Origin: Acidobacteriota bacterium
GTDB lineage: Bacteria; Acidobacteriota; Terriglobia; Bryobacterales; Bryobacteraceae
Reading direction: 5' to 3'
NCBI GenBank assembly: GCA_016870995.1
Contig: VFZU01000001.1
Span: 1 to 64,000, forward strand
Length of the DNA: 64,000 nt
The notes below the pieces were generated by a model. That model did not search any database. It was not told where the DNA came from and saw nothing but the letters and a program-made list of their open reading frames with translations. Of this stretch, positions 46,501-53,135 are shown piece by piece; position 1 is the first letter of the stretch; every line of letters begins with the position of its first letter. The translations under genes were made by a program, and so were the position numbers.

Positions 46501-47298
46501 GGCGAAGGCCTCGGCGGTGACTTCGGTCTGGCGCATGGTGGAGAACTGAGTCTGGAGTTGCGCTTTAGCCTGGTCTGGGGAGAAGCCTGGTTTGAGGCGG
46601 GCGAAGATTTGGACCCAGCGGTTTCGGCGGTTCTCCATCAGGCCGGGACCCCAGGAGGGCATCATCTCGCGATGCATTGCGACCGGCATGCGGAGGCTGA
46701 TTGCGCGCGTGGGGTCGAGGCCGAAATAGTCGGGGGCGCTGACGCCGATGATGGTGAGCTTGATGTTGTTGACGAGGAGGTCTTTGCCGAGGATGGAGGG
46801 GTCGGCGGAGAATCGGGTTTTCCAGTAGTCGTAGCCGAGGACTGCGACGGGGTGGCCGCCGAGCGTCTTATCGTCATCGGGGGTGATGAGGCGGCCGAGA
46901 TGGGGCTTGACGCCGAGGACGTCGAAGTAGTTGCCGGAGATGATCTCGCCGCCGGTGCGCTCTGAGGTGCCTTCGAAGGTGACGCTGAGAGAGATTTCAC
47001 GGCGGCAAAGCAGACCGGCGTGTACGGGGGATTGGTCACGGAAGTCCCTGTACCTCGGGTAGGAATGCATGCGGGGACCGGAGTTGGAGCCGTAGTGCGA
47101 GCCGGTTTGGAACAGTTGGACGAGTTCGCCGGGGCGCTCGACTGGGAGTGTCTTGAGGATGACCTGATCGATGAGGCTGAAGATTGCGGAGTTGGCGCCG
47201 ATGCCGAGGGCTAGCGAGGCCACGGCGACGAAGGTGAAGAGAGGAGCTTGGAGGAGGCCACGGAGGGCGCTACGGATTTCGTCGATGAGGCCGTGCAT
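43564..47298 (-). CDS. ABC transporter permease, ADOP/MacB-FtsX family, with an extra internal FtsX-PCD module
   Basis: MHGLIDEIRSALRGLLQAPLFTFVAVASLALGIGANSAIFSLIDQVIL; three GL(Q/K)(A/P)xRLITF/IxLYGVLSLAV-type segments; C-terminal LLAAWLPARRATRVNPLDVLRYD. Confidence 0.93.
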   Translation of the reverse strand: MHGLIDEIRSALRGLLQAPLFTFVAVASLALGIGANSAIFSLIDQVILKTLPVERPGELVQLFQTGSHYGSNSGPRMHSYPRYRDFRDQSPVHAGLLCRREISLSVTFEGTSERTGGEIISGNYFDVLGVKPHLGRLITPDDDKTLGGHPVAVLGYDYWKTRFSADPSILGKDLLVNNIKLTIIGVSAPDYFGLDPTRAISLRMPVAMHREMMPSWGPGLMENRRNRWVQIFARLKPGFSPDQAKAQLQTQFSTMRQTEVTAEAFATAAPEAKSAFLKGRLDLEPAANGYSGMRRQVAQPLWILMGIVGLVLLIACTNVANLLIARSMSRRREFAVRAALGASRWRLMRPLLVESTLLSLLGGGTGLILAFSLNSLLISFLPPGSSPLRLAAAPDWRILAFTFAVAFITDIVFGLFPAISADRADAAPALKEEGRGMSTGSSGLIRKTLVGVQVALSILLLIAAGLFVKTLQNLKLTNTGLQATRLITFQAEPSLSGYSVEQIKQMMREFRQRAEALPGVTRASVATIAKMSGFEWDSNVTVEGFKHDYSRMPGPYFDAVTPGYVESMGMKILEGRDFLDSDMNSDTPAAAAPTWRACLINKKFADTYFKGRNPIGYHLGMGGDPGTQTNIEIVGVFSDAKYMDLREEVQLQVLVPLYQTGYPASMVAYVRTSSDEQAVFSQLRGLMRQLDPNLPIYAMRSFEDQIDLALSTERLMSFLASAFGIVATVLAAIGLYGVLSLAVSRRLREIGIRIALGAESYAVTMLVLREILFLIAGGVVGLALAYAIDALLLSFLPTGNSPLMLDPKPDFRIFAFTFLIASTTGLLFGLFPALTASRADTAPALKAEGRGIAGGSGILRKALVGVQVSLSILLLIAAGLFVRSLENLRNVDTGLKPSRLITFSIDPSLNGYSLERITNFQREFVARMKALPGVESVGLSSVPKMQGFEWDSTVTVEGYQAKQSENIGPFMDAVSPGYVQTMGMRILEGRDFRDNDTKNVALINKKFADKYFNGRPLGKHFGFGGDPGTKTEIEIVGVFSDARYENVRDEVPIQALIPLYTAPVPFSFVVYARATADESSLFAQSRALVRQLDPTLSIYEMRSFSDQMDQILSTERLVSFLASAFGLIATILASIGLYGVLSLAVARRLKEIGIRLALGAESTSILRLVLGEIAFLILGGIAVGIPSAILLSRYIESQLCGLKPTDPATILTAVSGIVLIALLAAWLPARRATRVNPLDVLRYD
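43680..46150 (-). repeat. In-frame tandem internal duplication (two diverged units of about 1.2 kb) within the ADOP permease
   Basis: Homologous points GAAGCTGCGCAT (43987) and GAAGCTACGCAT (45193) are 1206 bp (402 codons) apart; protein units SPLRLAAAPDWRILAFTF...MRSFEDQIDLALSTERLMSFLASAFGIVATVLAAIGLYGVLSLAV and SPLMLDPKPDFRIFAFTF...MRSFSDQMDQILSTERLVSFLASAFGLIATILASIGLYGVLSLAV. Outer limits approximate. Confidence 0.85.
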
Positions 47299-47577
47299 GA
47301 TGGGAGTACGCGCGAGGTGGAGGAGTGTTGCCGCAATTTCCTGGGACGAATGGGCGGGTGACTTGCGCGACAACACCAGCTTAGTGCAACCACCAATGCG
47401 AGTGCCCGCGCTGCGTCACATGAATCTGTAGTGTAACTTTCACATTAAAGCTATTGATTCGGAAAAAAATGGAATTAATCTCATCTCATTAATGCACTAA
47501 GGTTTATTGTTTTGTCCATGATATTGGCTTATTAATCTACTTCTCTTTACGGTCAGAGTTGCTCGGGAAACTGTCAA

Positions 47578-48039
47578 TTGGCATTTGGTCTCGATCTTCA
47601 ACAAGCACGAAATGCAAGAACAGCGTGCTCAATCAATGCAGGTAATTGGTACAACGAATGCCAGCGGCAGGCGAGCGACCTTTATACAAATTGCCAAGCG
47701 TGGCTCTCAGATGGTTCTGGCATTTACTGGTCGTGTATGTCCTTTTACTATCAATTTGCCGAATCCTGTGAACTTGGCTGGAGTCAAATGAGCGCAGAGT
47801 GTGCTTCGATGGATTGGGGAATTCAATTGTTGGAGCAAGACTTGGCAAGGTGTCTTGAATGTTGTGCAAACCCTGCGTGTTCGGGGGGAGAGGAAGATTA
47901 CTTAGCTTTTGGATTCTTGCGCATCCAAATGCCTTGTGGTTTTCAAATGCAGATAAAGCGCTTTGGAATTGGGATTTATCCTGAGTTAAATCGATTCAGC
48001 GTCCAACTGTTTTCGCTGAGCGAACGAAAAGAAAAATAG
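47578..48039 (+). CDS. Cys-rich hypothetical protein with CX10C repeats
   Basis: No ATG; ORF open from 47536 after TAA at 47533; TTG is the tracked start. Regular Cys spacing through CSINAGNWYNEC QRQASDLYTNC ... WSC MSFYYQFAESC ELGWSQMSAEC. Confidence 0.55.
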   Translation: MAFGLDLQQARNARTACSINAGNWYNECQRQASDLYTNCQAWLSDGSGIYWSCMSFYYQFAESCELGWSQMSAECASMDWGIQLLEQDLARCLECCANPACSGGEEDYLAFGFLRIQMPCGFQMQIKRFGIGIYPELNRFSVQLFSLSERKEK

Positions 48040-48048
48040 GAGCCAAAA

Positions 48049-48930
48049 ATGAAAATCTTTCGTAGGTCGATACTTTTTTCCTTCACTGTTGTTTTCTTTG
48101 ATGCTTATCGATTAGACGCTCAGTCGATCTTCAAGCAAGAATGGGACTCGAAAATCGATCAAATTGCCTCTGAGGTTAGCGCCAAAAACTACAAGGGGGC
48201 AGCAGGTCTGTTGAATCCGATTGTTCTTGAGCTAATGAAGGCACGGAATGGGAGGCCGATGCCGGGGCCGAAGGAAGTGGGGGAGCTGTTGCGGACGGAT
48301 GCAGCGATTGTGGAGAGCATGAGGGGGCTGAAGATCGAATTGAGGCGGAGTGATTTGGCTCCTGCGCTGCTGAGTGCGTATCGGTTGGGGATGTCGCTGA
48401 GTTATATGGATTCGATGCTTGCGCCGGAATTGAGGTTGAGGCAGGAGCGGCTGGCGATGCCACAAGGGCAGAAAGGGCGGGCCCTAGTTGTTGTCTCGAA
48501 CCCGACGATGCTGGCGGCGTTTCGCGGGAACGAGTTTGGTGAGGCGGAGCGTTTGGCGCAGACGATCCTGAGTACGGAAGTGAAGGAAGAGGCTGGTGTG
48601 CCGGGGGTGGCGCGGTTCCGGCATAACGCGTATACGGTTCTGGGGCTGGTTGCGTTGAACCGGAAGGATGTGGAGGCGGCGAAGCGGCATCTTGTGGCGT
48701 CCGTGTCGGGGTTGAAGGCGGATGAGACGGTGGCGGGAGGGCAGCCGAATCTGGCGTTAGCGGAGGGATTGTTGAAGGCTGGTGAGAAGTCGGCCGTGCA
48801 GGAGTACGTGCGGATGTGTACTGAATTTGCAGGATGGGAGCAATCGAAGGCGAAGTTGCGGCGTTACCTGTCAGAGGTTGAGGCCGGAACGCGGACTACG
48901 TTTGCTCCCGAACATTTGCTGATGTTTTAG
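48049..48930 (+). CDS. Hypothetical secreted protein, helical-repeat-like
   Basis: 293 aa; preceded by AGGAG; signal-like MKIFRRSILFSFTVVFFDAYRLDAQS; ARFRHNAYTVLGLVALNRKDVEAAKRHLVAS TPR-like segment. Confidence 0.75.
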   Translation: MKIFRRSILFSFTVVFFDAYRLDAQSIFKQEWDSKIDQIASEVSAKNYKGAAGLLNPIVLELMKARNGRPMPGPKEVGELLRTDAAIVESMRGLKIELRRSDLAPALLSAYRLGMSLSYMDSMLAPELRLRQERLAMPQGQKGRALVVVSNPTMLAAFRGNEFGEAERLAQTILSTEVKEEAGVPGVARFRHNAYTVLGLVALNRKDVEAAKRHLVASVSGLKADETVAGGQPNLALAEGLLKAGEKSAVQEYVRMCTEFAGWEQSKAKLRRYLSEVEAGTRTTFAPEHLLMF

Positions 48931-51809
48931 AAGCTGAAGCGGAGTGAGAGGTCGATGCGGCGGTTGGCGGCTGCGCCACCGCCACCTCCTCCTCCGGGAC
49001 CGAAGCCTGCGCCGCTGGCAGTGGATGTTGAGATACCGAAGAAGGGGCTGCCGAGGTTGCCTTGGGGTGTTGCGAGGTTGACGGTGTTGAGGACGTTGCG
49101 GGCATTGATGGAGAAATTCAGGGTGTACTTACGGGAAGTTGCGGAGCCACCGTCCATGCCGGCCATTCCACCGCCGCCGCCACGCTTGCCGCCCATGGCG
49201 CGCTTGTCGCTTTTGCCCCCACCACCCTTACCGCCGCCACCGCCACCGCCGCGCATGCCGCGGGCGGGTCGTTCGGTTGCTGGGCCGAAGCCCCAGCTCT
49301 TGGAGAGGCGGAGGTTGAGCGAGTAGTTCGAGGGCCCACGGCCAAAGTTGCGAGGGATGATCTTGTCGCCGGGACCGGGGTTGAGAATGAAACTGCCCCA
49401 CTGCGTTTTGACGACGCCGGGGGCGTTCGGATTCGAGGCAAAAGCGGGGCGCTCGGTGAACAGGGTGTCGCCGTTGGTGTCGCGGCCTGTCGTGATGTTG
49501 AATGGCGCGCCGGAGTTGAACTGGAAGAAGGGGCTGAGGCTGATGCCCCATTTGGCGGTGAGCGAGCCGGCGATCATAAAGCGATTCCGGATGTCGTTGC
49601 GGCCTGGGCCATATTCGTTACGGAGGTCGTAGGGGTTAGCGGGGCCGCCGCCGTCGGTATCGGCGCGCGCGAAGTTGAGCGAGTAGTAACCGAAGAGGCT
49701 GACGCTGTTGAGGAGGCGAGTGGAAAAGTTCGTCATCAACTGGTTCTGGCGCGAGAAGCCGGTGGACTCATTGAGAAACAGGTTGCCGGTGTCGCCGAAG
49801 GGGCGGACGCCGTTGTCGAACGGAGTGTTGATGTTGCGCTGACGAAGGAGGTGAACGCCGCGGGAGATGATGTAGTTGACGCTTACGTTCGAGTTGCGAG
49901 GCAGGGAGCGTTCGAGGCCAACGGACGACTGGATGAGGTAGGGGGTGCGAATGTCATCGAAGAGCTTGCGGATGGTGAGAGAGTTGCGGAAGGGCGTGAG
50001 CGCGGAGGCGGCGGGGATGTTGGGGTAGAAGTCTGGGTTGCGGACGATGTAACTGATCTGATTGATGCCGTTGAAGCGGCGGGCGTTGAGAGTGAGGTTG
50101 TCGTCGACGCGATCGTAGAAGATGCCGGAGCCGACACGGAGGACGGTCTTGGTTGGCTTTCTGTTGCCGCCGTCGAGAGCGATGGCGAGACCGACGCGAG
50201 GCGCGAAGTTGTTGTGGTTCGAGATGTTGGTCTGGTCTTCCCAGCGGAGGCCGGCCGAGAGTGTGGCGCGAGTGTTGACTCGCCAGTCCCATGCGGCAAA
50301 GAGGCCGATGTCCATCTGGGTAACGCCGACTTCGGGGTTCCCGCCGTTAATGGTGAACTGGCTGGCACCGCCGCCGAGGGCGCGGATTTGAGTGGGTGAG
50401 AGGCCTTGAGACTGACCGAGGAGTGTGATGCGGTAACGGTCGAGTGAGGTAATGGGCTGGCCGTTGAAAGTGCCAGCGGCGAAGGTGAATGTGCCGCCGA
50501 AGTTGTTGGGAGACAAATTGTCTTGAGAGGTGCGACGCCAGCGGCCACCGACCTTGAGGGCATGAGCGCCGATAGCGTAGGTGGTCATGTTGGAGAGCTC
50601 AAGGCGGGTGTCGCGCGTAGTGGAGACGCCGTTTTGAGGGCCGCCGCCTTGGAATGCGTCCTGAACGTTGAGGGCGGGGAGTGTGTTGTCGCCAAGTTGC
50701 TCGGTGTGGGAACGAAGCCACTGGAAGCGAGTCTCATTGATGGACCGGGCATTGAGGACTGCGGTCTCGGTGAGTTGAACTGTGTGGTCGGTGTCGCGTG
50801 TGTCGAAGGCGCGTGTGGGAAGAGCGAAGTCGCCGACGCCGCGATTGCCGGCGCGGGTTGGGTTGAAGCTGTAGCGGGCGACGAGGGTGTTGTTCTTGTT
50901 GATGGCGAAGTCAATGCGGTTGCTGATGTTGAGACGAGTTTGGGGCGTGATGATGGTTTGGCGGAAGGGCGAGGGCAGGAGTTGAGAGTCGAGGATGGTG
51001 GCGTTGATGATGGCGTTTTCTTCGACGTTGCGGCCTTCGATGTCGATGGAGAAGGAGGCCCTTTTGCTGAGCGGACCGGAGAGGCGGCCGCCCCAGAGTT
51101 TGGAATTGAATGGTGCGCGAGTGGGTGCGAAGGGATTGCGGGAGTTGAAGGCGGAATCAGAAAAGCCGAAGTGGACTTCACCGCGGAATTTGTCGGTGCC
51201 GGGGCGAGTGAAGATTTCGATGCGGCCGAAGCCGATGCGATCGAATTCGGCGCTGTAAGGGTTGCGGTTGATGCGGACTTCGCGGATCGAAGACTTGGGC
51301 GGCAGGCGCCCGCCCGAGAAGCCATCGATGAAGAGCTGACCGCCGCTGGGGCCTGCGCCTGGGCCAGCGAGAGCCATCAATTCGTCCTGCAGAGCGTCGG
51401 GATCGTCGGAGAAGGCCTCGAGGTCTTCGGCGCTGAGAACGAGGGCGCTGGCATTGGAGAGCGGGTCTGTGGTGACGCCTTGGACTTCGCTTTGGACGGT
51501 GACGACCTGGGCTTGCGCGTCGAGAGACATCTGGATGTTGAAGACGGTTGTGCCACTGATCTGGAGGTCGTCGACGCGGTATTGGGCGAAGCCGGGCTTT
51601 TCGACGCGGACGGTGTATTTGCCAGCAGGGATGTTGCGGATTTCAAAGTTGCCAGTGTTGTCGGTGTTGCGACGTTGCTCGCGGCCGCCGGGTTGGGCGA
51701 TGCGAATCGTGGCGCCGGGGATGGCGGCACCTGAGGGATCGGTGACCTGGCCGCGGAATGGGTTGAGGCCAGCGGCCTGAGCAAGCAAGAGCAAGAAGAG
51801 TACTGGCAC
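48927..51809 (-). CDS. TonB-dependent receptor-like (Oar-like) protein with Gly-rich insertions
   Basis: FRGQVTDPSGAAIPGATIRIAQPGGREQRRNTDNTGNFEIRNIPAGKYTVRVEKPGF; C-terminal RRIDLSLRFSF. Probable GTG start at 51809 preceded by AGGAG; ORF extends to 51887. Confidence 0.9.
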   Translation of the reverse strand: MPVLFLLLLAQAAGLNPFRGQVTDPSGAAIPGATIRIAQPGGREQRRNTDNTGNFEIRNIPAGKYTVRVEKPGFAQYRVDDLQISGTTVFNIQMSLDAQAQVVTVQSEVQGVTTDPLSNASALVLSAEDLEAFSDDPDALQDELMALAGPGAGPSGGQLFIDGFSGGRLPPKSSIREVRINRNPYSAEFDRIGFGRIEIFTRPGTDKFRGEVHFGFSDSAFNSRNPFAPTRAPFNSKLWGGRLSGPLSKRASFSIDIEGRNVEENAIINATILDSQLLPSPFRQTIITPQTRLNISNRIDFAINKNNTLVARYSFNPTRAGNRGVGDFALPTRAFDTRDTDHTVQLTETAVLNARSINETRFQWLRSHTEQLGDNTLPALNVQDAFQGGGPQNGVSTTRDTRLELSNMTTYAIGAHALKVGGRWRRTSQDNLSPNNFGGTFTFAAGTFNGQPITSLDRYRITLLGQSQGLSPTQIRALGGGASQFTINGGNPEVGVTQMDIGLFAAWDWRVNTRATLSAGLRWEDQTNISNHNNFAPRVGLAIALDGGNRKPTKTVLRVGSGIFYDRVDDNLTLNARRFNGINQISYIVRNPDFYPNIPAASALTPFRNSLTIRKLFDDIRTPYLIQSSVGLERSLPRNSNVSVNYIISRGVHLLRQRNINTPFDNGVRPFGDTGNLFLNESTGFSRQNQLMTNFSTRLLNSVSLFGYYSLNFARADTDGGGPANPYDLRNEYGPGRNDIRNRFMIAGSLTAKWGISLSPFFQFNSGAPFNITTGRDTNGDTLFTERPAFASNPNAPGVVKTQWGSFILNPGPGDKIIPRNFGRGPSNYSLNLRLSKSWGFGPATERPARGMRGGGGGGGKGGGGKSDKRAMGGKRGGGGGMAGMDGGSATSRKYTLNFSINARNVLNTVNLATPQGNLGSPFFGISTSTASGAGFGPGGGGGGGAAANRRIDLSLRFSF

Positions 51810-51835
51810 TGAGATCGGACTCCTAATGAAAAACC

Positions 51836-51874
51836 GGAGACTGCCTCGTTTAGGGTAGCAACGAGGCAATCTCC
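51836..51874 (-). terminator. Stem-loop terminator downstream of the CpxP/Spy-like gene, in the 5' leader of the receptor gene
   Basis: Minus strand GGAGA-T-TGCCTCGTT...AACGAGGCA-G-TCTCC followed by GGTTTTTC. Confidence 0.6.
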
Positions 51875-51894
51875 GCATGGGGAACAATCTGTGT

Positions 51895-52299
51895 TCAGTA
51901 TTGGGGCGGAGGAGGCGGGGGGCCGCCGGGGCCTCCGGGACGGCGATTGCGCTGTTCGGCCTGGAACTTGTCGAACTTTTCGTGCTGGTCTTCCTTGAGG
52001 ACCTTCTTCATCTTGGCGTTGGTCTCGGTGCGGAGGGCCATCATCTTTTCACGCATGTCGTCGGACGGACCGGCTTCGAACATTTCGCGCTGCTTGACCA
52101 TCTGGGCTTCCATGATGGGCTTGATGGCTTTTTCCTGATCTTCGGTAAGACCGACGGCTTCTTTGAGAGCAGCCATCTGACGGGCCATCATCTGTTCGGG
52201 GTTTCCGCGCATGCCGCCACCGGGAGGCTGGGCGAGGGTTACTGCCGGCAGCAAGGTGATTGCGGCGGCGAAAACGAAAGGGGTAATTGTGTTTCGCAT
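51895..52299 (-). CDS. CpxP/Spy-like (LTXXQ) periplasmic protein
   Basis: MRNTITPFVFAAAITLLPAVTLAQPPGGGMRGNPEQMMARQMAALKEAVGLTEDQEKAIKPIMEAQ (LTEDQ)...; start reassigned to 52299. Confidence 0.8.
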   Translation of the reverse strand: MRNTITPFVFAAAITLLPAVTLAQPPGGGMRGNPEQMMARQMAALKEAVGLTEDQEKAIKPIMEAQMVKQREMFEAGPSDDMREKMMALRTETNAKMKKVLKEDQHEKFDKFQAEQRNRRPGGPGGPPPPPPQY

Positions 52300-52321
52300 G
52301 ATCTGATTGTCGGGCCAGGAA

Positions 52322-52369
52322 GTAAAGGCTTTATGTGGGGGAAGCACGAAAGTGTAAAGGTTGGGTAAA
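52322..52369 (+). promoter_or_regulatory. Candidate CpxR-type operator: GTAAA (52322), GTAAA-N6-GTAAA (52354-52369)
   Basis: gtaaaggctttatg...gtgtaaaggttgggtaaatg in the divergent intergenic region. Confidence 0.5.
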
Positions 52370-52418
52370 TGTGGGGAAATCGGGAATTTGAAGTGATTAA
52401 GCTTAGTGCAGGAAGTAT

Positions 52419-53135
52419 ATGAGCGAGACACCGCTGTTAATTATTGATGACGACATGAAACTGGCGCGGCTGCTGAAGGATTACCTGACGCCGCTGGGCT
52501 ATGAGGTGGATGTTGTGCACAATGGAGCGGCGGGTTTGAAGAAGGCGATGGAGCAGCCGTATGCGGCGGTGATTTTGGATGTGATGCTGCCGGGGATGAA
52601 TGGGATGGAAGTGCTGCGGGAGTTGCGGCGGGAATCGAATGTGCCGGTGTTGATGTTGACGGCGCTGGGGGATGAGCCGGACCGGATTGCCGGGCTGGAA
52701 GTGGGAGCGGATGATTATGTGCCGAAGGCTTTCTCGACGCGGGAATTGCTGGCGAGATTGAGGGCGGTGTTGCGGCGCAGTCAGATGAGCGCGCGGGTGC
52801 GGCTGGAGGCCGAGTCGGTTGTGACGGTTGGGGAGTTGCGGATTGATGTGGATGCGCGAACTGCGGAGCTGCAGGGGGAGATGCTGGTGTTGACGCCGAT
52901 CGAGTTCGACATGTTGTTGAGCCTGGGGCGGGCGGCGGGACGAGTGAAGTCACGAGAGCAATTGTTGCTCGAAGTCGCAGAGCGGGATTTCGAAGTGTTT
53001 GATCGCTCGATCGATGTGCATATCTCTTCGCTGCGGCGGAAGTTGAACGACGATGCGAAGAATCCGCAGTGGATCGAGACGGTACGCGGGGCTGGGTATC
53101 GGTTGAAGAAAGCTGGAGCGGAGGCTGCGCAGTGA
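52419..53135 (+). CDS. OmpR-family response regulator, CpxR-like
   Basis: LLIIDDDMKLARLLKDYL...VILDVMLPGMNGMEVLRELR...LTALGDEPDRIAGLEVGADDYVPKAF; C-terminal wHTH DRSIDVHISSLRRKL...VRGAGYRLKK. Confidence 0.95.
   Translation: MSETPLLIIDDDMKLARLLKDYLTPLGYEVDVVHNGAAGLKKAMEQPYAAVILDVMLPGMNGMEVLRELRRESNVPVLMLTALGDEPDRIAGLEVGADDYVPKAFSTRELLARLRAVLRRSQMSARVRLEAESVVTVGELRIDVDARTAELQGEMLVLTPIEFDMLLSLGRAAGRVKSREQLLLEVAERDFEVFDRSIDVHISSLRRKLNDDAKNPQWIETVRGAGYRLKKAGAEAAQ

Noticed and set aside
49062-51734. Two long + strand ORFs (445 aa and 403 aa) opposite the 48927..51809 receptor
   Set aside because: Val/Ala/Gly/Glu-rich shadow translations of a clear TonB-dependent receptor; no recognisable motifs.
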